A stretch of DNA of 64,000 nucleotides from Deltaproteobacteria bacterium (lineage in GTDB: Bacteria > Myxococcota > XYA12-FULL-58-9), in NCBI GenBank assembly GCA_016218825.1, contig JACRCV010000116.1, positions 48,465-112,464 of the forward strand. Direction: 5' to 3'. A program made the position numbers and the translations under genes. Positions 26,767-37,506 of this stretch are shown one piece after another (positions within the stretch are counted from its first letter, which is position 1; every line of letters starts with the position of its first letter). Below the pieces are notes generated by a model that saw only the letters and a program-made list of their open reading frames with translations, was not told where the DNA came from and did no database searches.

Positions 26767-28245
26767 ATGCGCAAGCTGAGCCTGTGGGTTGGCGTATTGC
26801 TCTGGGCGCCCGGCGCCTTTGCCATGGACCCGATCCCCGGCGAGGAGCGCTTCGTCGGCAAGATGGGCGAGCCGCAGAACACCGGCGGTGGCGAGCTCGG
26901 CTTCGCGAAGATCGACGAGGATTTCTATCTGCAGCTGACGCTGCGCACCGGCTTGAACCTCGGCAAGGTCGGCGTCGGGTTGCAGGTGCCGTTGAACCTG
27001 CGGGTCGTCGACAAAGATCCGAAGAACGATCGGGACTACTACGGCCTGGTCCGCTACGAGGACTGGAACGAGCCCGCCAAGTTTCTGAAGGTCATCCGCT
27101 ACGTGCGCTACGGCTACAAGCACAACGAAGCCGACTACGTCTATGCGCTGGTGGGCGAGCTGGCGGCGCAGCTCGGTCACGGCACGATCATGGACCGCTA
27201 CATGAACAACCTCGACCCCAACACCTTCCACCTCGGCAGCGCCCTCGACGTCTACACCCCGTATGGCGGCGTCGAGACCGTGGTCAGCAACTACGGCAGC
27301 GTCTTCGGCAGCAAGGACGGCTCGCGGATCGTCGGCGGCCGGCTCTACCTCAAGCCGGTGGGCCTCGCCGACTCGGCATCGGCGATGAACATCTTCGCGG
27401 TCGGCGCCAGCGTCGTCACCGACTTGAACGCGCCGCGGGCGCTCGCGACCGAGCAAGAGCAGGACGCCAGCGGCAGCCCGGTGGTCGACGCCAACGGCCA
27501 ACCGGTCACCCATTCGGTCACCGACAAGGACGGCAACCTGGTGGTCGCGAGCGGTGCGGCGCAGACGGTGTGGGGGGTCGACGTCGAGGCCAAGGTCATC
27601 AACACCGAGGTCATCCAGGTCACGCCGTACTCCGACCTGAACTTCATCGACGGCGCCGGTTGGGGCTGGCATCTCGGGACCTTGTTGACGCTCAACATGC
27701 CGATCGGCTTCGAGCTCTCGATCCCGGTGCGTCTCGAGTATCGCCGCTTCCGCAGCGACTACATCCCGGCCTACTTCTCGACGTTCTACGAGCTGGAGCG
27801 CTACGCCTACCCGACCGGCAGCAGCGCCATCGGCCCCAAGGCGGCGGTGGCGCGGGCGCTGTCGTCCGGCAAGGGGCGCAACGGCGTCTATGGCGATCTG
27901 GCGTTCAACTTCGCCGGCCTGGTGCAGGTGGGCGGCATCTACGAGTGGTACGACGACATCGATCCGAACTTCGCGCTGTTCGCCAACGTCCCGGCGCTCC
28001 AGGTGGTGCAGGCCAAGGCCTACTACACCAAGACCGGGGTGAAGACCGCGAAGGACGCCTTCACCCTCGACGATCGCTCGCTCTTGATCGCCGAGGCCCG
28101 CTACGAGGTCGTCACCTACGTCTACGTCGTCGGCCGCTTCACGCGGAAGTGGTCGCTCGACCCCGACCCGGCCTCGGACACCTACAACGACTACGTCGGC
28201 AAGAACGACTGGAAGTTCGGCGTCGAGTTCTCGATGACGTTCTAG
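26767..28245 (+). CDS. Predicted outer membrane beta-barrel protein
   Basis: 492 aa with a clear signal peptide (RKLSLWVGVLLWAPGAFA). The mature part is rich in aromatic residues in alternating strand patterns, and it ends in ...FSMTF with the terminal Phe expected of outer membrane barrels. An insert around residues 220-265 (for example DASGSPVVDANGQPVTHS) could be an extracellular loop. I do not recognise a family. A TAGGAG ribosome site precedes ATG 26767. It stands alone between the carboxylase operon and clpS; a role as porin or unknown barrel is inference. Confidence 0.6.
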   Translation: MRKLSLWVGVLLWAPGAFAMDPIPGEERFVGKMGEPQNTGGGELGFAKIDEDFYLQLTLRTGLNLGKVGVGLQVPLNLRVVDKDPKNDRDYYGLVRYEDWNEPAKFLKVIRYVRYGYKHNEADYVYALVGELAAQLGHGTIMDRYMNNLDPNTFHLGSALDVYTPYGGVETVVSNYGSVFGSKDGSRIVGGRLYLKPVGLADSASAMNIFAVGASVVTDLNAPRALATEQEQDASGSPVVDANGQPVTHSVTDKDGNLVVASGAAQTVWGVDVEAKVINTEVIQVTPYSDLNFIDGAGWGWHLGTLLTLNMPIGFELSIPVRLEYRRFRSDYIPAYFSTFYELERYAYPTGSSAIGPKAAVARALSSGKGRNGVYGDLAFNFAGLVQVGGIYEWYDDIDPNFALFANVPALQVVQAKAYYTKTGVKTAKDAFTLDDRSLLIAEARYEVVTYVYVVGRFTRKWSLDPDPASDTYNDYVGKNDWKFGVEFSMTF

Positions 28246-28305
28246 CGCGCGTCACGCCGACTGTCGCCAGCCGCGGCGTTGCTGATTATAATCTCGATCA
28301 GCACC

Positions 28306-28656
28306 ATGGCACGCGAACCGAAACAACCCGATCCTCCCGATGACGTCGGCCTCGATCCCGGCGACGAGGGCCAGGTCGCGACCGAAGAGAAGGTCGACGC
28401 GGTGGTGCCGCGCCAGTACCATGTGTTGCTGCACAACGACGACTACACGACGATGGAGTTCGTGGTCATGGTGCTGGTGACGGTGTTTCACCACAGCAAC
28501 GAGGGCGCGGTGGAGATCATGTTGAACGTTCATCAGAAGGGCGTCGGCGTCGCCGGGACCTACTCCTTCGAGGTGGCCGAGACCAAGGCCGAGAAGGTGA
28601 TGACGCTGGCCCGCGAGCACGAGTTCCCGCTCAAGGCCAGCGTCGAGCCGGTGTGA
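28306..28656 (+). CDS. clpS: ATP-dependent Clp protease adaptor ClpS
   Basis: 116 aa. Binds N-degron substrates and hands them to ClpA. The core fold shows YHVLLHNDDYTTMEFVVMVL, where the NDD motif and the following Met line the N-degron pocket, and VHQKGVGVAGTYSFEVAETK. A charged, Pro-rich 40-residue N-terminal arm precedes the core, as expected for the part that enters ClpA. Start ATG 28306 (MAREPKQ) is preferred to an upstream in-frame start that lacks family similarity. One base separates its stop from the GTG start of clpA, the standard clpS-clpA pair. Confidence 0.95.
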   Translation: MAREPKQPDPPDDVGLDPGDEGQVATEEKVDAVVPRQYHVLLHNDDYTTMEFVVMVLVTVFHHSNEGAVEIMLNVHQKGVGVAGTYSFEVAETKAEKVMTLAREHEFPLKASVEPV

Positions 28657-28657
28657 G

Positions 28658-30973
<2,316 letters not shown>

Positions 30974-31068
30974 ACATTCTCGGGTAGGTGTTGCAGAATG
31001 CAGTTGAAAGTCGTCGCTCGGTGGTTCATTAGGATACTCGGCGCTGGCGCCAACTCTTGGAGCGGAAC

Positions 31069-32670
31069 ATGGTGAAGGGCGTCAACCACGAAGGGACCAA
31101 CTCGGTCACCGCCGCTGCCTCGCAAGACGCCGCCCTCCCGCCTGGCACCACGATCTACACGGTCAAGAAGGACGACACCCTCGGGAAGATCGCGCGCGAC
31201 CACGGCCTGAGCTTGACGGCGCTGCTCAAGGCCAATCCGCAATTCGCCTTGAAGCTGTTGGACGGCAACGTGACCCGCAACGCCGCCGACCCGGACTACA
31301 TCGTCCCCGGGCAGAAGATCAACGTCCCGCCGAGCACCAAGAAGACCGGCAAAGGCCAGGCAGGCGGCGGCGAGGCTCCGGTCGACACCCTCGATGCCAG
31401 TGGCGCCGGCGCCGGCAAGACCGAGCCGGGCGGCGACCTGGTGAAGCCGCAGAACGCCCTGGCCCCGGGCAAGGCCCCGGTGGTGGCGCCGGACGGCAAG
31501 GCGCCGCCGGCCGCGGAGACGCCGAAGGCTGCCGAGGCCGAGAAGACCGCAAAGGACGCGGCGAAGACCGCGAAGTCGCCCGAGGACGACAACAAGGCCA
31601 ACAAGGTCTTCGGGTTCCTCGACAAGCTGTTGCGCAATCCGATCTTTCAGTCGGTGATGGCGGTGGTGGCCGCGATCCCCGGCATCGGCGAGATCGCGAG
31701 CGGCGTGATGGTGCTGTTGTCGCTGGTGAACATCATCGAACGGTGGATCAGCACCGGCAAGCCACCCGACGTCGGCGCCATCCTCAGCACGCTGTTGTAC
31801 CTCGGCGGCGTGTTCCAGCCCGGGCTGGGCGCGTTCGGCGGCTTCTCCCGCGTCCTCTATCCGGGCGAGCCGAACGACGGACCGGGGCGCGCCAAGGCGC
31901 GCGCCAAGGCGACGACCGACGCCGAGCCGCAACCGCTCGAGCCGTTGTCGAGCGACGCCTACAAGGCCGCGGCGGCGGCGGTGGACGACGGCCTCAAGGA
32001 CTTCAGCAAGGCCCGCACCGCGGAGCCGTTCGGCAACGGCCTCTTGGAGCTGCGCGGTGAGCTCATCCGGCTGCAGATGAAAGAGAAGCAGCAGGGCGCG
32101 GGGCTCGACGCCGAGGAGCACAAGCGCTTGGCCGCGCTCAAGGACGTCTTCACTGTGCAGCTGCCGCAGGCGGTGTACGCCGAGGCGGCGCGGATCGCGT
32201 ACGGGCTCGAAGGCGCCAACCTCCAAGCGACGCCGACGCCCACCGCCGGGCGCTTCTACGTGGTGCCCGAGGGTGGCAAGCTCGAGGCGCTGGGCGAGAT
32301 CGAGGGCCTGAGCCCGGCGCCGCCGAATCTCCTCGACGCGGTGCGCGCCTACAACGGCCTCGGGGCGACCGACGTCGTCACGCCGGGCACCCGGCTGTAC
32401 GTGCCGACCAAGGAGCAGGTGGCGCACAAGCCGCGGCCGGGCGTCGCCAACGAGACCCGGATGGTGACCGCGGACTCGGCGGCGGTGCGGGAGTGGCTGT
32501 TGCGCTTGAGCGAGGCGTGGGCGCGCTTCCAGACCGAAGACGCGGCCCGTGCCAACGAGATCCTCAAGGCGCTGCAGGGCATGGGGCCCGCGGTGGTCGC
32601 GATGGGCTCGGAGCGTGGCTCTGACGCCGACGGCAAGGGCGCTCCGACTCCGGCTCCCGCCAATCCCTGA
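31069..32670 (+). CDS. LysM-domain protein with central hydrophobic segment
   Basis: 533 aa. A LysM domain lies near the N-terminus (TIYTVKKDDTLGKIARDHGL through IVPGQKINVPP, about 24-82). A Lys/Ala/Pro-rich linker (90-175) precedes a hydrophobic region (about 190-260) with one or two membrane-helix candidates, then a charged helical region and a second LysM-like stretch (GRFYVVPEGGKL through VTPGTRLYVPT, about 390-445). There is no N-terminal signal peptide, which is unusual for LysM proteins unless the protein is delivered otherwise or is part of an injection-like particle. ATG 31069 is preceded by TTGGAGCG. It is coupled to the next two genes by ATGA overlaps. Confidence 0.6.
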   Translation: MVKGVNHEGTNSVTAAASQDAALPPGTTIYTVKKDDTLGKIARDHGLSLTALLKANPQFALKLLDGNVTRNAADPDYIVPGQKINVPPSTKKTGKGQAGGGEAPVDTLDASGAGAGKTEPGGDLVKPQNALAPGKAPVVAPDGKAPPAAETPKAAEAEKTAKDAAKTAKSPEDDNKANKVFGFLDKLLRNPIFQSVMAVVAAIPGIGEIASGVMVLLSLVNIIERWISTGKPPDVGAILSTLLYLGGVFQPGLGAFGGFSRVLYPGEPNDGPGRAKARAKATTDAEPQPLEPLSSDAYKAAAAAVDDGLKDFSKARTAEPFGNGLLELRGELIRLQMKEKQQGAGLDAEEHKRLAALKDVFTVQLPQAVYAEAARIAYGLEGANLQATPTPTAGRFYVVPEGGKLEALGEIEGLSPAPPNLLDAVRAYNGLGATDVVTPGTRLYVPTKEQVAHKPRPGVANETRMVTADSAAVREWLLRLSEAWARFQTEDAARANEILKALQGMGPAVVAMGSERGSDADGKGAPTPAPANP

Positions 32671-33182
32671 TGAGCGACGCGGCCGAGAACCCCTTTCGCG
32701 GGATCGGCGCACCCCCGCAAGGCACTGATCCCGAGCCCCAGCTCGCCTACCTGCGCCGGGTCGTCGACGCCTTTCATTCCACCGGAAATCCGCGCTTGCG
32801 GCCGCTGCGCCAGAAGCTCGACGACGCGCTCGAGGAGCTGGCGCGCGGGGCGGCGAAGAACCTCGATCCCGAGAAGCTCGCCCGCGAGTTCGGCGCCCGA
32901 GTCACCGACTTGCGCCTGCAGACCTTCGATCTGCTGCTCACCGTGATCAATCAGGTCCGCGCCACCCTGAGGGTGAAGCTGCAGCGCGGCATGCCGTGGA
33001 GCGAGAAGATCGACACCGAGAAGCTGCAGCAAGCCCTGGGGCTGTTCTCTCAAGGCCTGCGCAAGACCCTGGCGGCGGCGCGCAAAGCCGACCCGCAGGC
33101 GCACGACGAGGGCAACAAGCTCCTCGAGGAAGCCGGTCGCATGATGGCCGGCGTCGATCGTTCGCAGTCGCCGACGGCATGA
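32670..33182 (+). CDS. Hypothetical small helical protein
   Basis: 170 aa, no recognised family. Predicted mostly helical and charged (LDDALEELARGAAKNLDPEK), no signal peptide or membrane segment. Its ATG overlaps the stop of the LysM-protein gene (ATGA) and its stop overlaps the ATG of the following lipoprotein gene (ATGA), so the three are translated in step. A cytosolic partner of the LysM protein is plausible but not shown. Confidence 0.6.
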   Translation: MSDAAENPFRGIGAPPQGTDPEPQLAYLRRVVDAFHSTGNPRLRPLRQKLDDALEELARGAAKNLDPEKLAREFGARVTDLRLQTFDLLLTVINQVRATLRVKLQRGMPWSEKIDTEKLQQALGLFSQGLRKTLAAARKADPQAHDEGNKLLEEAGRMMAGVDRSQSPTA

Positions 33183-34303
33183 CCGCCGAGCCGACGCACG
33201 AACGCCCCGCGCCGCCGAGCCCGCGCCGCTCGATCCCCGGGCTCGCGGCGCTGGTGCTCGTATTCGCCGGTGGCGCCTGCGTGTCGCCGCGCCGCGGCAC
33301 CGCCCCCCGGCCGCCGAGCTCGATGCAACGTAGCGTCGTCGGGGCGGCGTGGGATGATCCGCAACGCTGCGTGACGGCGGTCAACGCCGGCGCCCGGTTC
33401 TCACGGGCCCACTTTCGCGCCCGCGTCGTCACCTGGGCCCTGGACGCGTTTCCGGACGGCCCGGCGGGCGACGGCACCAGCCTCGAGTGGCTCGCGTGCG
33501 CGCTCACCTGGCTCGATGCCGACGTCGTCGCGCTGCAACGCCTGCGGCTCGATGGCGCGGCCGGCGACGCGCTGCGCGAGGTCGTGCGCCGTCTGAACGA
33601 CGGCACCCACGCCGGCTGGCAATGGCAGTCCGACCTCTGTCCGGGCGCGGGCCGGTTGCACGTGGTGTTCCTGTGGCGCAGCGATCGGGTCAACGTCACC
33701 CTGGTCGCCACCCATCCGGAGGCCGACACCTCGCCGCACCTGGACATCGCCCACCCGGACTGCCCCGGAACGCTGACCCCGGCGCTCGCGGCCCATGTCG
33801 AGATGCGGGCCGGCGGCTTGGACTTTCATCTGCTCACCACCGAGCTCGCGCCCGGCGATGCGGTCGAGGCGCTGCGGCGGCGCAGCGACGCGTGGCGCGC
33901 GTTGGCGACGGTGGCCAGGGCGAGACAGGCGCTGCGCCCGGACCCCGACGTGCTCGTCGCCGCGGCGTTCAACGCCGTCGGCGCCGTCGGCACCAACCCG
34001 ACGAGCGCCATCCGAGAGCGCCAGGCGTTGGCGACCACCCTGGCCACGCTCAGTCCGGCCTTTGGGCTGTACGAGCCCGCCGACGGTTGCACGGAATACG
34101 CCGGCGCGACGGCGCGGCAGACCGACTTCTTCGTGGCGAGCGCGGGCATGGAGGAGGTCAAGGGCCTGACCCCGCGGGTCGCCGGCGTGTGCGGCGCGAT
34201 GCGCTGCCGCGAGATCGATCCCTCGGCCTACGCCGCCCTCCGTCAGCTGTCGCGTCACTGCCCGGTGGTCTTCGACCTCAACGATCGCGACGTGGACGGC
34301 TGA
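33179..34303 (+). CDS. Lipoprotein with degenerate endonuclease/exonuclease/phosphatase (EEP) fold
   Basis: 374 aa. A lipoprotein-type signal ([17 protein letters not shown]34) precedes an EEP-like fold. The landmarks are [10 protein letters not shown] (the usual TWN Asn is Ala), DVVALQRLR (the metal-binding Glu of QE is Arg), [16 protein letters not shown] (usual GDFN), DFFVAS and [10 protein letters not shown] (usual SDHxPV). Several catalytic residues are therefore missing, so nuclease or phosphatase activity is doubtful and a binding role is more likely. Start ATG 33179 overlaps the preceding stop. The 3' end overlaps nth on the other strand by 49 bp. Confidence 0.55.
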   Translation: MTAEPTHERPAPPSPRRSIPGLAALVLVFAGGACVSPRRGTAPRPPSSMQRSVVGAAWDDPQRCVTAVNAGARFSRAHFRARVVTWALDAFPDGPAGDGTSLEWLACALTWLDADVVALQRLRLDGAAGDALREVVRRLNDGTHAGWQWQSDLCPGAGRLHVVFLWRSDRVNVTLVATHPEADTSPHLDIAHPDCPGTLTPALAAHVEMRAGGLDFHLLTTELAPGDAVEALRRRSDAWRALATVARARQALRPDPDVLVAAAFNAVGAVGTNPTSAIRERQALATTLATLSPAFGLYEPADGCTEYAGATARQTDFFVASAGMEEVKGLTPRVAGVCGAMRCREIDPSAYAALRQLSRHCPVVFDLNDRDVDG

Positions 34304-35028
34304 CCGCCCCCCCGGCCGGGCGAGCGCTTCGCCGCCGCCGCCCGCGCCCGTGGCGAGGCTTTGCTTGCCGACTGGGGCGCAAAGGCCCGGAACGCCGAGG
34401 GGCAGAGCTGCGACAGGACGCAGCGCTCGCACCGCGGCCGGCGCGCGATGCAGGTTTGTCGGCCGTGGAGGATGAGGGCGTGGCTGAAGAAGATCCAGGC
34501 CGATCGTGGGATCTTGGCCATCAGGTCGCGCTCGATCTTCTCGGGCTCGTCGTGCCGGCTGAGACCCAAGAGCCGGCTCAGGCGGATGACGTGGGTGTCG
34601 ACGACGACGCCGGCGGCGATGCCGAAGGCGCTGCCCAAGACGACGTTCGCGGTCTTGCGGGCGACGCCCGGCAGGGTCAAGAGCTCGTCCATCGTCCGCG
34701 GCACCTCGCCGCCAAAGCGGGTCACGAGTCCGGTGGCCATGCCGACGAGGTTCTTGGCCTTGTTGCGGTAGAAGCCGGTGGAGTGAATGATGCTCTCGAC
34801 GTCGGTGAGGTTGGCGCTCGCGAGGGCTGCTGGATCTTTGTAGGCGGCGAACAGCACCGGGGTGACCTTGTTGACGCGCAGGTCGGTGCACTGCGCCGAG
34901 AGGATGGTGGCGGCGAGGAGCTCGAAGGGGCTCGTGTGGCTGAGCGCGGTGGTGGCGGCGGCGTGCTCGCGGCGCAGCAGGGCGAGGAGGTCGTGGATTT
35001 GGTGGTCGTTCAAGAGGCGGACCGGCAT
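34255..35028 (-). CDS. nth: Endonuclease III
   Basis: 257 aa DNA glycosylase/AP lyase that removes oxidised pyrimidines. The helix-hairpin-helix region [12 protein letters not shown] carries catalytic K125, and catalytic D144 lies in [12 protein letters not shown]. The 4Fe-4S loop is complete: C193-x6-C200-x2-C203-x5-C209. The protein is about 40 residues longer than E. coli Nth, with a Ser/Arg/Gly-rich tail after residue 218 that overlaps the convergent EEP-lipoprotein gene by 49 bp. ATG 35028 gives the family start. Confidence 0.95.
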   Translation of the reverse strand: MPVRLLNDHQIHDLLALLRREHAAATTALSHTSPFELLAATILSAQCTDLRVNKVTPVLFAAYKDPAALASANLTDVESIIHSTGFYRNKAKNLVGMATGLVTRFGGEVPRTMDELLTLPGVARKTANVVLGSAFGIAAGVVVDTHVIRLSRLLGLSRHDEPEKIERDLMAKIPRSAWIFFSHALILHGRQTCIARRPRCERCVLSQLCPSAFRAFAPQSASKASPRARAAAAKRSPGRGGGQPSTSRSLRSKTTGQ

Positions 35029-35084
35029 GGCGTGAAGCTAGCCCACAGGGCGCGCGGAAGTCACGGACCGGGCGCGGCGGGCGC

Positions 35085-35114
35085 TTGACTTGAGGGGCAG
35101 AGCCTAGGTACTCC
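35085..35114 (+). promoter_or_regulatory. Possible tRNA-Phe promoter
   Basis: TTGACT (35085-35090) lies 46 nt before the tRNA; a TACTCC hexamer 18 nt later is a weak -10. A better -10 at correct spacing is not evident, so the assignment rests mainly on the -35 and on position. Confidence 0.3.
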
Positions 35115-35135
35115 TCTCGCCTTGTTTCAGGTCGT

Positions 35136-35211
<76 letters not shown>

Positions 35212-35263
35212 CCCCTGGTTGCCCTCACCCGCGCACTGGCCGAAAGCACGCCGGAGGCTGACG

Positions 35264-35860
35264 ATGAGCGGACCCAAGATCATCAAGCGTTACGCCAATC
35301 GCAAGCTCTACGACACCGAGCGCAGCTGCTACGTCACGCTGGAAGACATCGGCGCGATGATCAAGGCCGGGGACGAGGTCCGGGTGGTCGACAACAAGAG
35401 CGGCGAAGATCTGACCACGGTGACCTTCGCGCAGATCATCTTCGAGACCGAGAAGAAGGCGAGCTTCATGCCGATGGGGCTGTTGCGCGATCTGATCCGC
35501 GACAGCGGCGAGACCCTGAGCAGCTTCGCGCGCGAGCAGGCCGACAAGGTCCAGGCCAAGGCGAGCGAGATCAAAGAGACCGCCGACAAGCTGCGCAAGG
35601 ACACCGCCGAGAAGCTGCACACCTTCGAAGAGAAGGTCGGCGGCATCATCAGCCGGCGCGCCGACGGCAGCGAGGAGCCGGCCAAGCCCAAGATCCTGGG
35701 CGACCTGGTGAAGAGCTCGCAGAAGGCCTTCGACGAGCTGCAAAAGGGCGTGCAACAGCGGGTCAAGGACGTGACCCGCTACACCCACCTGGATCAGGAG
35801 ATGGACGAGATCAGCAAGCGCCTGGCGGCTTTGGAGAAGCGCCTGGAGAAGATGCCGTAA
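35264..35860 (+). CDS. PHB accumulation regulator-type DNA-binding protein (PhaR-like)
   Basis: 198 aa. The N-terminal 60 residues match the polyhydroxyalkanoate synthesis regulator DNA-binding domain: IIKRYANRKLYDTERSCYVT followed by LEDIGAMIKAGDEVRVVDNK and TVTFAQIIFE. The rest (80-198) is a long charged helix like those of phasins or coiled-coil oligomerisers. In characterised bacteria such proteins bind PHB granules and repress phasin genes; no pha genes are seen here, so the target is open. ATG 35264 has GGAGG 8 nt upstream. It is followed by ruvX after 2 nt. Confidence 0.8.
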   Translation: MSGPKIIKRYANRKLYDTERSCYVTLEDIGAMIKAGDEVRVVDNKSGEDLTTVTFAQIIFETEKKASFMPMGLLRDLIRDSGETLSSFAREQADKVQAKASEIKETADKLRKDTAEKLHTFEEKVGGIISRRADGSEEPAKPKILGDLVKSSQKAFDELQKGVQQRVKDVTRYTHLDQEMDEISKRLAALEKRLEKMP

Positions 35861-35862
35861 GC

Positions 35863-36282
35863 GTGCGCCGTCTGCTCGGCCTCGACGTGGGCACGGTGCG
35901 CATCGGCGTCGCGCTCTCCGACCCGCTCGGCATCGCCGCGCACCCCTACGAGGTCATCGACCGCCGCAGCGTCGACCCGGTGAAGCGCATCGTCGCCATC
36001 ATCGACGCGCAAGACGTCGAGCGGCTGATCGTCGGCCGGCCGCTGCGCCTCTCGGGCGAGGCGGGGCCGGCGGTGGCCGCGGTGGAGGCCTTCGTCGCCG
36101 AGCTCGCGAAGGCGGTGACGCTGCCGATCGAGCTCTGGGACGAGCGCCTGAGCACCGCCCAGGCCCAGCGGGAGATGATCGCCGGCGGCGCGCGCCGCGA
36201 GCATCGACGGCAGAGCATCGACAAGATCGCGGCGGCCCTGATCCTTCAGAGCTACCTCGACGCCAAGAGCAGCCAGCTCTGA
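35863..36282 (+). CDS. ruvX: YqgF/RuvX Holliday-junction resolvase-like protein
   Basis: 139 aa RNase H-fold protein. The first strand LLGLDVGTVRIGVALSDP holds the first catalytic Asp; IVGRPLRLSGEAG is the family loop; LWDERLSTAQAQ carries the second acidic pair; and SIDKIAAALILQSYLD ends the fold. The family takes part in 16S rRNA 5'-end maturation and has been linked to junction resolution. GTG 35863 begins directly at the conserved fold. It lies 12 nt upstream of mltG, a common bacterial neighbour pair. Confidence 0.92.
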   Translation: MRRLLGLDVGTVRIGVALSDPLGIAAHPYEVIDRRSVDPVKRIVAIIDAQDVERLIVGRPLRLSGEAGPAVAAVEAFVAELAKAVTLPIELWDERLSTAQAQREMIAGGARREHRRQSIDKIAAALILQSYLDAKSSQL

Positions 36283-36294
36283 GGAGAGCGCCCC

Positions 36295-37326
36295 ATGAAG
36301 CGAGTCGTGCGGCTGACGGTCGGCCTGGTGTTGATGGCGGCGCTGTTTGTTGGCGGCGTCTATCTCCAGCTGTCGCACTACCTCGAGACGTCGCGCGGCG
36401 GCGAGTTCTCGACCACGACCATCGTCAGCCGGGGCACGACGCTCAAGCCGCTGCTCGAAGACCTCGCGGCGCGCGCCATCCTCGACAAGCCGCGCTGGCT
36501 CTACTACTACGCCCGGGCGACCGGCCAGACCGAGATCCGCGCCGGCGAGTACGAGCTCAAGTCCAGCCAGACGCCGACGGACATCCTCGCGACGTTGCGC
36601 GAAGGCCGGGTCAAGCTCGAGACCTTCACGATCGCCGAGGGCCTGAACCGCTGGCAGGTTCGGGACTTGTTGGCCAAGGAGCGTTGGCTCCCGGCCGCGA
36701 GCTTCGACAAGCTGTGTGACGACGTGAAGTTCCTCGAGGCCTACGCCATCCCCGGGCCGACCTGCGAGGGTTATCTGTTCCCCGAGACCTATACGTTCGC
36801 GCGCGGGGTCACGCCGGAGAAGGTGTTCGCGGCGTTGTTCGCGGGCTTTCAGCGCGCCTTCGACTCCGAGACCAAGGCCGGCAAGGGGCCGCTCGATCTC
36901 GCGGCGCGCGAGCTGGTGACGTTGGCGTCGATCGTCGAGAAGGAGACCGGCGCCGCCGACGAGCGCCCGCACATCGCCTGCGTGTTCTACAACCGCTTGC
37001 GAGCCAAGCCGCGCTGGCGCCTCGACACCGACCCGACGGTCATCTACGCCGCGACCCTCTCCGACCCGACCTTCGACGGTAACCTCAGGGCCTATCACTT
37101 GCGGCAGATGGAGCACCCGTACAACACCTACAAGATCTACGGGCTCCCCCCGGGGCCAATCGCCAACCCCGGCAACGCGGCGCTGGCCGCCGTGGTCTCG
37201 CCGGCGGCGTGCGACGACTACTTCTTCGTGTCGATGAACAACGGCCGCCACGAGTTCTGCAAGACCCTCGACTGCCACAACCGCGCCGTCGAGCGCTGGC
37301 AGAAGAGCCACGGCGCGCCGCGGTAG
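36295..37326 (+). CDS. mltG: Endolytic murein transglycosylase MltG (YceG)
   Basis: 343 aa inner membrane enzyme that cleaves nascent glycan strands in the periplasm. One N-terminal membrane anchor (about 6-24, LTVGLVLMAALFVGGVYL) is followed by a LysM-like subdomain (TIVSRGTTLKPLLEDLAARA) and the YceG catalytic domain. The catalytic Glu is in LASIVEKETGAADERP, and the RLDTDPTVIYA and PYNTYKIYGLPPGPIANPG signatures are intact. A GGAG site precedes ATG 36295. It is followed directly by repeat copy B. Confidence 0.95.
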   Translation: MKRVVRLTVGLVLMAALFVGGVYLQLSHYLETSRGGEFSTTTIVSRGTTLKPLLEDLAARAILDKPRWLYYYARATGQTEIRAGEYELKSSQTPTDILATLREGRVKLETFTIAEGLNRWQVRDLLAKERWLPAASFDKLCDDVKFLEAYAIPGPTCEGYLFPETYTFARGVTPEKVFAALFAGFQRAFDSETKAGKGPLDLAARELVTLASIVEKETGAADERPHIACVFYNRLRAKPRWRLDTDPTVIYAATLSDPTFDGNLRAYHLRQMEHPYNTYKIYGLPPGPIANPGNAALAAVVSPAACDDYFFVSMNNGRHEFCKTLDCHNRAVERWQKSHGAPR

Positions 37327-37344
37327 ACCACCCGTCACCTTGAC

Positions 37345-37390
37345 TTGATTCCCGCGCGTCCGCGGCGGCCGCGCTCCCCACCCCACCCCC
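37345..37390 (+). repeat. Dispersed intergenic 3'-end element, copy B
   Basis: TTGATTCCC (37345-37353), a stem GCGCG/CGCGC (37354-37358 with 37370-37374), then TCCCCACCCC. It begins 18 nt after the mltG stop in the same sense. A second hairpin CCCCGCCC/GGGCGGGG (37419-37426 with 37432-37439) follows, as copy A also has a second hairpin. The 180-bp gap holds no gene. Confidence 0.6.
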
Positions 37391-37506
37391 GCCCTCGACG
37401 TCATCGTTCGCCAAGGTCCCCCGCCCCGAGTGGGCGGGGCGACGATCGCGCCAGCGCGAATCAGCCGAGACCGGTCTCGGCTCCGGACTCGTTCTGCGAT
37501 CGGGGC

